Positions 1 through 8,603 of a stretch of DNA of 36,524 bases are shown here, one piece after another. Each line of letters begins with the position of its first letter. Within the stretch, counting starts at the first letter, position 1. The stretch spans positions 1 through 36,524 of the forward strand of contig UQLI01000023.1 in the NCBI GenBank assembly GCA_900541715.1, written 5' to 3'. The DNA comes from an uncultured Collinsella sp. (GTDB lineage: Bacteria > Actinomycetota > Coriobacteriia > Coriobacteriales > Coriobacteriaceae). The notes below the pieces were generated by a model that ran no database searches, was not told where the DNA came from, and saw only the letters and a list, made by a program, of their open reading frames with translations. The position numbers were made by a program, and so were the translations under genes.

Positions 1-60
1 GTCGCGCCCTTGAAGTTGAACGTCAGATTGTCCAAATGCGGCCCGCGCAGCGTCGGCCGG

Positions 61-84
61 TCCGCCGTTCGTTAGAACGGCGGA
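61..84 (-). terminator. Hairpin just after tyrS stop, possible terminator
   Basis: A perfect 10-bp inverted repeat (TCCGCCGTTC / GAACGGCGGA, loop GTTA) begins one base after the tyrS stop codon. It lacks a T-run on either strand, so it is either a weak or factor-assisted terminator or an mRNA 3'-end stabilising hairpin. Bases 1-60 beyond it carry no gene that can be supported from so little sequence. Confidence 0.4.
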
Positions 85-85
85 A

Positions 86-1297
86 CTAAATCAACTTGAA
101 GCCCTTGCGCTTGCCCACAGAAAGGGTGTCGCCCAGCTTAAGGGCGCTGGGATCGATGTTATAGCTCTTGGGAGCCACGGCCTTGCCGTTGATCTTGACG
201 CCGCCGCCGTCGATATCGCGACGAGCCTGGCCGGCGCTCGCAGAAAGACCCAGGTCCTTGAGCAGGCCTGCGAGGTAGATCTGGCCTTCGTCGTTGACGG
301 TCAGCTCAACGTGCTTCTCGGGGAAGTCGGCAAGCTGGCCCTCCTTGAACACGCGGTCGAACTCGGCCTGAGCCTCGTCGCCGGCACCGGCGCCGTGGTA
401 GGTGTCGCACAGGTCGCGACCCAGAGCGCGCTTGAGCTCATAGGGATCGGCAGAGCCGTCGGCCAGAGCAGCGTCGATCTTGTCGACCTCGGCCGGGGTG
501 AGCGAGCTCGCCAGGCGGTAGTACTTGCCAATCATCTCGTCGGGGATGGACATGGTCTTGCCGAACATATCCTTGGGCGCGTCGGTCAGGCCGATGTAGT
601 TACCGTAGGACTTGGACATCTTACGGACGCCATCGGTGCCCTCGAGCAGCGGCATGGTGAGCGCAATCTGCGGCTCCATACCCATCTTCTCCATGAGCTC
701 GCGACCAGCGAGCAGGTTGAAGAGCTGGTCGGTGCCGCCCATCTCCACGTCGGCCTTGATCTGAACGGAGTCGAAGGCCTGCATCACGGGGTACAGGAAC
801 TCGTGCAGGGCGATCGGCGTCTGAGACTGGTAGCGCTTAGTAAAGTCGTCGCGCTCAAGAATGCGGGCGACGGTGAACTTGGAGCATACCTGCAGCAGAC
901 CGGCCAGGTCCATCGAAAGGATCCAGTCACCGTTGTGCACGATGGTGGTCTTCTCGGGATCCAGGATCTTCATGGCCTGGCTCACGTAGGTCTCGGCGTT
1001 GGCCTCGATCTGCTCCTGCGAAAGCTGCGGACGCGTGGAGTTCTTGCCCGAGGGATCGCCGATCAGCGCGGTGCCGTTGCCGATGATAAGGGTGACGTTG
1101 TGGCCCAGGTCCTGGAACTGGCGCATCTTGCGCAGCGGCACGGCATGGCCCAGGTGCAGGTCGGGGCTGGTGGGGTCGACGCCGAGCTTGATGTTGAGGG
1201 GCTCGCCCTTCTCAAGCTTCTTGCGAAGGTCGGCCTCGGGAACGATCTGCGCGGCGCCCGAGGTGATGATACGCATTTGCTCGTCAACAGACAGCAT
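86..1297 (-). CDS. tyrS: Tyrosyl-tRNA synthetase
   Basis: Class I aminoacyl-tRNA synthetase that activates tyrosine and loads it on tRNA-Tyr in the cytoplasm. The 403-residue product has the family's usual length. The ATP-binding signatures are visible as HLGH (residues 48-51) and KMSKS (226-230), and the last 70 or so residues resemble an S4-like RNA-binding domain (ARRDIDGGGVKINGK). The ATG at 1297 is preceded by AAGGAGGAT at 1303-1311; the frame stays open to 1393 but that extension has no ribosome site and does not look like the family. A U32-family gene lies 96 bases upstream on the same strand, so the two may be cotranscribed. No T-box leader is visible in that gap, so tRNA-sensing control of tyrS is not indicated here. 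Confidence 0.97.
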   Translation of the reverse strand: MLSVDEQMRIITSGAAQIVPEADLRKKLEKGEPLNIKLGVDPTSPDLHLGHAVPLRKMRQFQDLGHNVTLIIGNGTALIGDPSGKNSTRPQLSQEQIEANAETYVSQAMKILDPEKTTIVHNGDWILSMDLAGLLQVCSKFTVARILERDDFTKRYQSQTPIALHEFLYPVMQAFDSVQIKADVEMGGTDQLFNLLAGRELMEKMGMEPQIALTMPLLEGTDGVRKMSKSYGNYIGLTDAPKDMFGKTMSIPDEMIGKYYRLASSLTPAEVDKIDAALADGSADPYELKRALGRDLCDTYHGAGAGDEAQAEFDRVFKEGQLADFPEKHVELTVNDEGQIYLAGLLKDLGLSASAGQARRDIDGGGVKINGKAVAPKSYNIDPSALKLGDTLSVGKRKGFKLI

Positions 1298-1393
1298 TGG
1301 GTATCCTCCTTTTGCTATAGCACCCTCACCGGATACGGCGGTGCTGGAAGTCCATAAACTCTCATATGATAACAAACTGACGCGACGCGGCAC

Positions 1394-3352
1394 CTACGAC
1401 AGGAAAATCCTCGTCCTGCCGCACGCGTCAACGGCGACCGGCAGACGTGTACCGTCACGCTCGACCAGATAGCGTACCTGCCGACGACGCAAGCAGTCGC
1501 GGCAACGGACCTGTCCCGTCGCATCGGTGGCGCAGACGCCCTCGGCGGTCAGCAGGCAGTGCTCGCACACCATAAGCTCGGGACGGTCGGCGTCGACCGG
1601 ACCCAAGACGCCGGGCTCAGCAGCCAGTTCGGCAATACGCTCCGCATCATTGCCGAGCAACTCGGCCGGCAAGTACACCCGCCCCACACCGAGTCCGCGC
1701 AGCCAGGCAAGCGTGGCCCGATTCGCGCAGAACACCGGCGCCGCCACGTCAAACGTCACGCCCAGCTCGCGAGCGATCACCACCTGTCCCAGGTTGCGGC
1801 AGACGACGCGCCCGGCACGCTGCATCAGTGAGCGAGTCCGGTCAGCGTCACCCGTGCGGCACACCTCGTCAAGCACCACAACGGCGTCGGACAAATCGAG
1901 TTCTCCGCGCGGGTCGGCATCCATCAGCTGCCAAGCAAAAACCATGCGAGTGGGAACCGTGCACTCCACCGACTCCGTCGACGCACCGCCATCCACCGCA
2001 ACGCCCTCAAAGGGCAGCACCTCAACGGCGTGCGCAGCGGGCGCAATCGCATCCGCCTCGGCCCGCATGCGCTCCAACACCGCCGCCGTCTGATCCAACA
2101 CACCGGCGCTGCGAATCAGGTACACCTCGCAGCCCGTGTCCACCTTACGCTTGCAATGCACGACGACGCGCTTCCCCGCTGCGGCATCCACCGGGCAGGG
2201 CACCTGCGGCCAGCGCTTGGGCACATCGGGACGCGCGTCGACACCCGGATAGAACCGAATCTCGAGCGTGTCACCCGCCGCCACGGCGGCGTCGAGCTCA
2301 ACGGTCACCTCTTCGTGGCCCACAGCGACCAAGCGCCCCACGCGCACGCCCTGGTTAATTGCGCGCTCAAAGCTCATCAGCTCGGCACCCGAACGCCCTC
2401 GCAGGTACGCATCGGTAAACCCACGGTTAAACGACCTTCCCAGCTCGCGCTCAAGCTCTTCCACGGCACCGGGGTCCCACGCGCCGTCGCACAGCATATC
2501 GAGTGCCCGGCGCCACACCCGCACCACGTTGAATACGTAATCGGGGTTCTTCATGCGCCCCTCGATCTTGAGCGACGCCACGCCGGCATCTACAAGCTCG
2601 GGCAGATGCGCAATACCCAGATAGTCGCGCGGACACAGCAGGCGATCTCCCTCGACGGCGACAACGCTCTGCCCCGCCTCGTCCACTAGGTCGTACGCCA
2701 GACGGCACGGCTGTGTGCAGTCGCCGCGCATCGCCGAGCGCCCACGCCGCAGGGCCGAGAACTCGCACGCCCCCGAATAGCCGATGCAAATCGCACCGTG
2801 GCAGAATACCTCGATGGGCACGCCCGTGGCACATAGCGCCGCAATCTCGTCGACCGTCAGCTCGCGTGCCGTCGTCACGCGCTCGACCCCCAGCTCGTCG
2901 GCGGCAAGCCGCACGGCACCCTCGCTATGAGCGCCCGCCTGCGTGGACAGGTGAATCTCGACCCCGGGAATCGCCGCGCGCAGCGCGCAGGCCAACCCGG
3001 CATCGGCCACAATCAGAGCATCGGCGCCCAGCTCCAGTGCATGAGCTCCCAGCGCCACCGCGTCGGACAGTTCATCGTCAAACACGAACACGTTGAGCGT
3101 CACGTACACACGCACGCCATGGGCATGCGCCACGGCACAACCGCGCGCAAACTCGTCATCCGTAAAGCCATGAGCGCTCACACGGGCGTTAAAGCCGCCC
3201 AACCCCGCATAGATGGCATCGGCACCCGCGGCGATGGCCGCAAGCATCTGGTCGAGCCCGCCCGCCGGCGCCAGCAGCTCGGGCAGCGCCGCACCGGCAG
3301 CATCCAATCTAGTCTCGTATTGTCCGCTCGGCCCCATCGCCCGAATCGCCAT
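1394..3352 (-). CDS. U32 family peptidase-like protein (RlhA/TrhP-type)
   Basis: Belongs to the U32 'collagenase-like' family, whose studied members (RlhA, TrhP) act in RNA hydroxylation rather than proteolysis; the exact substrate here is unknown. The 652-residue product starts with the typical ELLAPAGG region and TIM-barrel-like repeats, followed by the family's cysteine-rich signature (CHGAICIGYSGACEFS ... GDCTQPCRLAYD, Cys residues that bind an Fe-S cluster in relatives) and LKIEGRMKNPDYV. A long C-terminal half follows, ending in an extra four-cysteine knuckle (CEHC ... CRDC). ATG 3352 has AAGGAG seven bases upstream; the ATG at 3379 has no ribosome site, so I chose the shorter form. It precedes tyrS on the same strand and is divergent from the PBP gene; the 162-base gap 3353-3514 must hold both promoters but none is clear. 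Confidence 0.9.
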   Translation of the reverse strand: MAIRAMGPSGQYETRLDAAGAALPELLAPAGGLDQMLAAIAAGADAIYAGLGGFNARVSAHGFTDDEFARGCAVAHAHGVRVYVTLNVFVFDDELSDAVALGAHALELGADALIVADAGLACALRAAIPGVEIHLSTQAGAHSEGAVRLAADELGVERVTTARELTVDEIAALCATGVPIEVFCHGAICIGYSGACEFSALRRGRSAMRGDCTQPCRLAYDLVDEAGQSVVAVEGDRLLCPRDYLGIAHLPELVDAGVASLKIEGRMKNPDYVFNVVRVWRRALDMLCDGAWDPGAVEELERELGRSFNRGFTDAYLRGRSGAELMSFERAINQGVRVGRLVAVGHEEVTVELDAAVAAGDTLEIRFYPGVDARPDVPKRWPQVPCPVDAAAGKRVVVHCKRKVDTGCEVYLIRSAGVLDQTAAVLERMRAEADAIAPAAHAVEVLPFEGVAVDGGASTESVECTVPTRMVFAWQLMDADPRGELDLSDAVVVLDEVCRTGDADRTRSLMQRAGRVVCRNLGQVVIARELGVTFDVAAPVFCANRATLAWLRGLGVGRVYLPAELLGNDAERIAELAAEPGVLGPVDADRPELMVCEHCLLTAEGVCATDATGQVRCRDCLRRRQVRYLVERDGTRLPVAVDACGRTRIFLS

Positions 3353-3514
3353 CGGCAAACTCCTTACCAAGGTATGCATTCACTCTGAAAAATGCCGTCT
3401 TCCAGCATACACGAGGCCTCGCGCGCCCCGTTTGGTTTATCGTGTAATAACTTATGTCCATCCTGCCCCGACGGCACATCCGCCGTCCGGCACGACATAC
3501 CTGGAGGTCAATAT

Positions 3515-5725
3515 ATGGGTCCTCGCCAACGACAGGGACGCAGCCGTTCAAAGACGCATGCCCTGCCCATAATCCTGCTCTCGTTTTTGGGCTTTTTGCT
3601 TATCGCGGGCGTGGCATTTGGCATCGGCATGGTCGGCAACGTCAACCGCTGGCTGTCCGATCTGCCCGACTACACCGACGCCAACGCGTATCTGGTGAGC
3701 GAGCCCACCGAGATCGTCGACTGCAACGGCAACAAGATCGCGAGCTTCTACACGCAAAACCGCAAGTCCATCACCAAGGACGAGGTCTCCCCCTACGTGC
3801 TGCAGGGCACCGTTGACGTCGAGGACGAGCGCTTCTACGAGCACGGCGGTATCGACCTGTGGGGTATCGCGCGTGCTGCGGTGGCAACCCTCGGCGGCGG
3901 GCACGAAGGCGCCTCGACTATCACCCAGCAGCTGGTGCGCAACACCATTCTGCAGGAGGAGCAGTTCGACTCGACCATCGAGCGTAAGGTGCGCGAGGCC
4001 TACATCGCCATCAAGATGGAGGACATGTACTCCAAAGACGAGATCCTCATGATGTACCTCAACACCATCTACTACGGCCACGGCGCCTACGGTATTGAGG
4101 CCGCAGCTGAGACCTATCTGTCCAAGAGCGCCGCCGACCTCACCCTGAGCGAAGCCGCGCTGCTCATCGGCCTTCCCAACTCGCCTTCGCAGTACGACCC
4201 CACGGTCAACCCCGACCTGGCACTGTCTCGCCGCAACAAGGTCCTCGACAACATGCTGCGCCTGGGCCACATCACCCAGGAGGAGCACGATGCCGCACAG
4301 GCCGAGCCCATCACCCTCAACGTGACCGAGATTTCGGGCAGCGGCGTCGACGTATACTCGCAGCCCTACTTTGTCGCCTATGTTAAGCAGCTGCTGGAGC
4401 AGGAGTTCTCGACCGACGTGCTCTTTAAGGGCGGCCTGACCGTCAAGACCACCATCGACCCCACGATGCAGCAGGTGGCAGAGAATGCCGTCCGCGAGCA
4501 GCTCGACACGCTCTCACTCGACGGCCTGGACATGGGCATGGTCGTCGTCGACCCCAAGACCGGCTACATCAAGTGCATGGTGGGCGGCTATGACTACAAC
4601 GCCGACGAGAACCACGTAAACCATGCCACGGCCAAGCGTCCCGTCGGCTCCACCTTTAAGGCCTTTACGCTGGCAACTGCCATCCAAAACGGCATGAACC
4701 CCAACGTCACCCTCAACTGCAACTCGCCGCTCAAGGCCAAGGGCACCACGACCGAGGTCCAAAACTACGCCAACCATAGCTATGGCAACATCACGCTTAA
4801 GCAGGCGACGGCATACTCCTCCAACACCGGCTACATCCAGGTGGCGGAAGCCGTCGGCAACAGCAAGATCATCTCGCTCGTCAAAAAGCTCGGCATCGAT
4901 CCCGCCAAGGACAACATCGAGGACGTTCCCGTCATGACCCTCGGCACCGGCTCGATCTCGCCGCTCGAGATGGCCGCCGCCTACGCGACGTTTGCCAACG
5001 GCGGCTACTATCGCCAGCCGATCGCCATCACCGAGATTGACTCTCGCACCGGTTCGGTGCTGTACCAGCACACCGACAATCCCTCACAGGTACTTACCGA
5101 GGGCGAGGCCGCCGCGGTCACCGATGTTCTGTCCGGCGTCATGAAGGGCGGCGGTACGGGTGCTGCCGGCGCCCTGAGCGTCAACCAGCCCTATGCCGGC
5201 AAGACGGGCACCACCGACAACACCACCAACCTGTGGTTCTGCGGCTATACCCCGCAGCTGGCGTGCGCCCTGTGGACCGGCTATTCCGCGGGCGAGATTC
5301 CCATCCAAAAATACGGCACAGACCTGCTGGGCGACAGCACCAACCTGCCTGTCTTTAAGCGGTTTATGAACACCGTTCTGACCGGTACCGAGCGCGAGGA
5401 GTTTGCGACCGGAACGGCGCCCACCTACAAGAACAACAGCGTCTGGAAGTTCTACGGCACCAACAACACCAAGAAGACGGAGAACGACGACAAGGACGAG
5501 AACGAGGACGAAGAGGAAACCACCACAACGACTACCACGACGACCACGACCACCGAGACCACGGGCGGCGACACCACCGGCGGCACCGGAACGACCGGTG
5601 GCTCGACGGGCGGCTCCACTGGTGGTTCGACCGGCGGCGATGGCGGCACGCCTACGCCCACGCCTACGCCCACGCCTACGCCCACTCCCGACCCCTCGCC
5701 CACGCCTGACGATACTGTTGGCTAG
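3515..5725 (+). CDS. Class A penicillin-binding protein (PBP1A-like, GT51 + transpeptidase)
   Basis: Bifunctional peptidoglycan synthase: polymerises lipid II and cross-links the stem peptides outside the membrane. Of 736 residues, roughly 17-40 form the single N-terminal membrane anchor. The glycosyltransferase-51 domain follows with EDERFYEH at 103-110 (catalytic Glu103) and the STITQQ motif near 134. The transpeptidase domain carries STFK (379-382, nucleophile Ser379), SSN (435-437) and KTG (563-565). From about residue 653 the chain becomes low complexity: an acidic Asp/Glu/Lys stretch, a Thr run, Gly/Thr/Ser repeats and Pro-Thr repeats, probably a wall-spanning or surface tail. Start ATG 3515 has GGAGG at 3503-3507; the frame is open to 3392 but without ribosome site. 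A strong terminator follows at 5751. Confidence 0.95.
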   Translation: MGPRQRQGRSRSKTHALPIILLSFLGFLLIAGVAFGIGMVGNVNRWLSDLPDYTDANAYLVSEPTEIVDCNGNKIASFYTQNRKSITKDEVSPYVLQGTVDVEDERFYEHGGIDLWGIARAAVATLGGGHEGASTITQQLVRNTILQEEQFDSTIERKVREAYIAIKMEDMYSKDEILMMYLNTIYYGHGAYGIEAAAETYLSKSAADLTLSEAALLIGLPNSPSQYDPTVNPDLALSRRNKVLDNMLRLGHITQEEHDAAQAEPITLNVTEISGSGVDVYSQPYFVAYVKQLLEQEFSTDVLFKGGLTVKTTIDPTMQQVAENAVREQLDTLSLDGLDMGMVVVDPKTGYIKCMVGGYDYNADENHVNHATAKRPVGSTFKAFTLATAIQNGMNPNVTLNCNSPLKAKGTTTEVQNYANHSYGNITLKQATAYSSNTGYIQVAEAVGNSKIISLVKKLGIDPAKDNIEDVPVMTLGTGSISPLEMAAAYATFANGGYYRQPIAITEIDSRTGSVLYQHTDNPSQVLTEGEAAAVTDVLSGVMKGGGTGAAGALSVNQPYAGKTGTTDNTTNLWFCGYTPQLACALWTGYSAGEIPIQKYGTDLLGDSTNLPVFKRFMNTVLTGTEREEFATGTAPTYKNNSVWKFYGTNNTKKTENDDKDENEDEEETTTTTTTTTTTTETTGGDTTGGTGTTGGSTGGSTGGSTGGDGGTPTPTPTPTPTPTPDPSPTPDDTVG

Positions 5726-5750
5726 AAATTCATCCGGCCATTAGCAACAA

Positions 5751-5789
5751 GGCCCCCGAGCAGCTTATTAACTGCTCGGGGGCCTTTTT
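5751..5789 (+). terminator. Rho-independent terminator of the PBP gene
   Basis: Perfect 13-bp GC-rich stem (5751-5763 with 5772-5784, GGCCCCCGAGCAG arm), 8-base loop, then TTTTT at 5785-5789. It begins 25 bases after the PBP stop codon. Confidence 0.93.
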
Positions 5790-5830
5790 AGTTTAAAGCG
5801 ACCTGATGGGCGATCTTTATACCGGCAGAC

Positions 5831-5862
5831 AAAAAGGGGGTACCGACCAACGTCGATACCCC
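5831..5862 (-). terminator. Rho-independent terminator downstream of argR
   Basis: On the minus strand an 11-bp stem (5852-5862 with 5837-5847, one G-T wobble, loop of four) is followed by a T-run (the A-run 5831-5835 on the plus strand). It lies about 50 bases after the argR stop and, with the PBP terminator, separates two convergent genes. Confidence 0.85.
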
Positions 5863-5913
5863 TTACAAGCCACTATGTCAGCGCGTACAGTGCCGAGCGC
5901 ACGACCCGCACGC

Positions 5914-6351
5914 CTACTTGCGAGAATTGCTCAGCTTATTGATCAGCGCCTCAAGACGCTCGCCGTCCTCGGCCGTCTGGGCAATAACCAAAATCGTATC
6001 GTTGCCGGCAAGCGAGCCAAGCACATCGGGCAGCTCTGCCGCATCAACAGCGGCGGCGATGCCGGAAGCCGTACCAGGCTGAGCCTTGATCATAACCAGA
6101 TTATCGGTGCGCAGAACGCCCGTTACGAGCTCGGAAACCATACGCTGCAGGTGCAGGTCCTCTGCCAGAACATAGATGCCCTCAGGGAGCTTACGCAGCC
6201 CCATATCGGCAATATCGCGAGAGACAGTCGCCTGCGTGCAATCAAAGCCCATAGCGCGGAGCTCATCGACCAGCACGCGCTGCGTGCGGACGTCCTTATT
6301 GCGCACAATATCTCTAATGGCATCCTGGCGCCCATTGCGTTTTTTAGCCAT
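5914..6351 (-). CDS. argR: Arginine repressor ArgR
   Basis: Hexameric transcription factor that in relatives senses L-arginine and controls arginine synthesis and catabolism genes. The 145-residue product has the usual size. The N-terminal winged helix contains TQATVSRDI, the conserved recognition helix; the C-terminal oligomerisation and arginine-binding domain contains GTASGIAAAVDAAELPD and the AGNDTILVI strand. The ATG at 6351 follows GGAGAGAGG; an upstream TTG at 6384 is less likely because the protein aligns with the family from MAKKRNGRQ. No arginine biosynthesis gene is adjacent, so it probably acts in trans. Its upstream region carries two dyads (6385-6399 and 6440-6477), one of which could be an autoregulatory site. 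Confidence 0.95.
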   Translation of the reverse strand: MAKKRNGRQDAIRDIVRNKDVRTQRVLVDELRAMGFDCTQATVSRDIADMGLRKLPEGIYVLAEDLHLQRMVSELVTGVLRTDNLVMIKAQPGTASGIAAAVDAAELPDVLGSLAGNDTILVIAQTAEDGERLEALINKLSNSRK

Positions 6352-6384
6352 ACAAACCCTCTCTCCAAAAGATGGCGGAGACAA

Positions 6385-6399
6385 TCAATCAGTGATTGA
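6385..6399. promoter_or_regulatory. Palindrome upstream of argR
   Basis: TCAATCA-G-TGATTGA is a perfect 7-bp dyad with a one-base centre, 34-48 bases upstream of the argR ATG. Its position fits an operator, possibly autoregulatory. It is only partly similar to the classical ARG box, so the identity of the binding protein is a guess. Confidence 0.4.
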
Positions 6400-6427
6400 A
6401 TAGTTTAACGCTATTTGAAGGCTTTTG

Positions 6428-6477
6428 TGTATAAGAACGCATTTCGAAACAATTCTATGTAAATTTGTTTCGAAATG
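6428..6477 (-). promoter_or_regulatory. Candidate argR promoter with perfect 13-bp inverted repeat
   Basis: CATTTCGAAACAA (6440-6452) and TTGTTTCGAAATG (6465-6477) form a perfect dyad with a 12-base AT-rich spacer; each arm itself contains the palindrome TTTCGAAA. A TATACA -10-like hexamer lies at 6428-6433 on the minus strand, so a protein bound at the dyad would cover the -35 region of argR. There is no T-run after either arm, which argues against a terminator for the glycosyltransferase gene ending at 6485. Confidence 0.45.
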
Positions 6478-6484
6478 AGCGTCC

Positions 6485-7525
6485 CTAGGCAGTTTTTGCG
6501 CCCGTCCGGTTAAGAAAAGCTGCCAGATGCGTACACATCACGCAGCGCGCGGGCTTGGCGCTGGCGATCGGCCCAAACAACAGACCGAGTCCCCGATGGT
6601 TATCCTTGAGCGCGGCGACCATCTGACGGGTTCGAGGCGCCTCGAGCATATCACGCATGCGGGTGGAACGCTCGATTGACGACACTCCATGCGGGCTCAG
6701 ACACAAATTCTCGATGCAGGCGACCAGTCCGGCAAAGTAGAACTTTTGGCTTGCCAGCTTGAGCCGACCACCGCTATCTGCTTCCGAGAGTGAGTCCGCA
6801 AGCTCGTCGAGCGCTCGAGTGTCATCGGATGTCCTGGCATACATGGTGGGATCAAAGGCATCTGTAAGCTTAGGTGCCACCGCGTGGAAACAAGCATCGC
6901 CGCATCCGGAGACGCGCTGCGCCTGCGAGAGTGCGCACGCCATAAACCCAACTGTGCGAAACGTCTTATCGCACAAAAGGCATGCCTCAAACAGCGACCG
7001 GCTGAACATCACGCCAGAGGTTTGAACAACCAGGCCGCCTAAAATCAACTGAGGCAGCCCAGTCACCATAGAAGACTCGTCTTCTATGGCAATAGAGGCA
7101 GCATCCAAGACGCGCGAATGACGCTCGCGATGCGCATCGTATCGATCGAGCGACACCGAGGGGAGCACAATGTCTGCCGCAGTATCGCACGCGATATCGA
7201 CCATCTTGGAAAGGGCCTGCGGAGCAAACCACTCATCGGCGTTCATGGCGATGATTTGAGAGCCGCGCGAGGCATCAAAACCGGCACGAAGACAAGCGCC
7301 GCGCTTCGCGTCCTCGACGTCAATCAAATCAATATGGATGTCCCTGTCGGCAGCAACTTGAAGCGAATGGCGCACACCGGGCGCAGCATCGCGGCAGACA
7401 ACGACAATCTGCAAATCATAGAGGTCTTGATTCTGGATACTCTCGAGCGCACGCATCGCATAGCTGGGCGAACCTTCTACCACAAGGATCACCGAAAGTC
7501 GCGGATGCGAGCCACGTCGAACCAA
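6485..7525 (-). CDS. Family 2 glycosyltransferase-like protein
   Basis: Predicted cytoplasmic glycosyltransferase with a GT-A-like N-terminus: LSVILVVEG, ALESIQNQ, LQIVVVCRD and, near residue 95, NADEWF at the place where the nucleotide-sugar metal motif (DxD) normally stands. Sugar donor and acceptor cannot be told. The C-terminal 200 residues do not match a domain I recognise and contain no membrane segment. The 346-residue frame begins with TTG at 7525, preceded by AGAGGA at a spacing of eight; no in-frame ATG occurs until residue 23, which would remove the first beta strand, so TTG is preferred. It stands 161 bases after truA and before argR with no obvious partner genes; the gap 7526-7686 shows no clear promoter. 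The altered DxD leaves open a non-catalytic role. Confidence 0.75.
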   Translation of the reverse strand: MVRRGSHPRLSVILVVEGSPSYAMRALESIQNQDLYDLQIVVVCRDAAPGVRHSLQVAADRDIHIDLIDVEDAKRGACLRAGFDASRGSQIIAMNADEWFAPQALSKMVDIACDTAADIVLPSVSLDRYDAHRERHSRVLDAASIAIEDESSMVTGLPQLILGGLVVQTSGVMFSRSLFEACLLCDKTFRTVGFMACALSQAQRVSGCGDACFHAVAPKLTDAFDPTMYARTSDDTRALDELADSLSEADSGGRLKLASQKFYFAGLVACIENLCLSPHGVSSIERSTRMRDMLEAPRTRQMVAALKDNHRGLGLLFGPIASAKPARCVMCTHLAAFLNRTGAKTA

Positions 7526-7686
7526 ATTATCCGTCCTCTCGACAGCAATGAATCAAACCGTGGTTCATGGTACACCCCGGCAATAAAAGCAATGAGACAC
7601 CGGTTGCATTGCACGCCAAGAACAGATGTTGCACACGCGCAGCCCACAGATGACAGGTGTCGACGCACGACACGTCGAGCCCTCCC

Positions 7687-8511
7687 CTAGTCGAGCACGA
7701 CAAGCTCGGCGGGATCGTAATCCACGCCCATAAACGTAAGGCCGCAGGCAGGAGCCGTGGGGCCCGCAGCGGAACGGTCGCAAGCATCGATGACCTCGCG
7801 CATCCACTCGGGTTCACGGCGATGCATGCCAATCTCGACAAGCGTGCCCACGATCGTGCGGACCATCGAATGCAGAAACGCATTGCCCTCGATGGTAAAC
7901 GTCAGGATGTCCTCGCCAAACGCAACCTCATGGCCAAACTCGGCACGCATCACGCAGCGGTGCGTGGGCTTGCCAACGGCCGAGGCAACCTTGCAAAAGC
8001 TTTTAAAGTCCTGCTCGCCCAGCAACGCGGGGCAGGCAGCAGACATAGCCTCAACATCCAAGGGATAGCGATGCCACCACACGGCACCGCGGGACAGCAC
8101 GGGGCGTGCATCGCGATCGGCAATACGGTACGTATACGTACGGGAACGCGCGTCAAAGCGTGCAGAAAAGCCCTTACGGGCCTTGTAGACCTCGTTTATG
8201 GCGATATCTTTGGGCAGCAGGGCATCCATAGCCCGCAGCCACCTACGGCGCGTACACGCGAGCTCAGCGTCCGTTACGGGCACGCTGATGTACTGAGCCA
8301 CGGCATGTACGCCGGCATCGGTACGCCCCGCGCACGTCAGGACAATCGGGCGGCGAAGCAGCGTCTCGATGGCTCGACGTAGCTCACCCGCAACCGTCGT
8401 CTGTCCCGGCTGCTCGGCAAATCCGCTATACGACGAGCCATCATAGGCCACGCGAAATACGAGCGTGGCGTCAAGCTCGGAAATCGAATTGAAATCAGAC
8501 GGCGCAGTCAT
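7687..8511 (-). CDS. truA: tRNA pseudouridine(38-40) synthase TruA
   Basis: Converts uridines 38-40 in the tRNA anticodon arm to pseudouridine. 274 residues, usual length. Visible family features: RVAYDGSSYSGFAEQPGQ at the N-terminus, the catalytic aspartate region CAGRTDAGVHAVAQ, the RTYTYRI strand, and the C-terminal FLHSMVRTIVGTLVEIG block. ATG 8511 has GGGAG six bases upstream; the TTG at 8526 upstream is unlikely. It follows the ribosomal/alpha operon on the same strand (rplQ ends at 8604), a common arrangement (rplQ-truA) in Gram-positives, but a strong terminator lies between them so it may rely on read-through or its own promoter. Confidence 0.95.
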   Translation of the reverse strand: MTAPSDFNSISELDATLVFRVAYDGSSYSGFAEQPGQTTVAGELRRAIETLLRRPIVLTCAGRTDAGVHAVAQYISVPVTDAELACTRRRWLRAMDALLPKDIAINEVYKARKGFSARFDARSRTYTYRIADRDARPVLSRGAVWWHRYPLDVEAMSAACPALLGEQDFKSFCKVASAVGKPTHRCVMRAEFGHEVAFGEDILTFTIEGNAFLHSMVRTIVGTLVEIGMHRREPEWMREVIDACDRSAAGPTAPACGLTFMGVDYDPAELVVLD

Positions 8512-8546
8512 GGGCGCTCCCAACAAACAAGCAACGGTATCGCGAC

Positions 8547-8577
8547 AAAAAAAGAGGGGTACGCGAACGTACCCCTC
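8547..8577 (-). terminator. Rho-independent terminator of the ribosomal operon
   Basis: Perfect 10-bp stem GAGGGGTACG (8554-8563 with 8568-8577), CGAA-type tetraloop, followed on the minus strand by a run of seven T (A-run 8547-8553). It ends the rplE-to-rplQ transcript 27 bases after rplQ. Confidence 0.93.
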
Positions 8578-8603
8578 GAATATAGCCTATGCAGACGGAA
8601 TGT

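Noticed and set aside
1..60. Fragment of another gene at the left edge
   Set aside because: Several frames are open but 60 bases give no motif or composition to choose among them.
311..1357. Long plus-strand open frame opposite tyrS
   Set aside because: It mirrors tyrS codon by codon, has no ribosome site and its composition is that of an antisense frame in GC-rich DNA.
1298..1393. T-box riboswitch upstream of tyrS
   Set aside because: The gap is only 96 bases and shows neither the conserved T-box bulge nor a following terminator/antiterminator pair.
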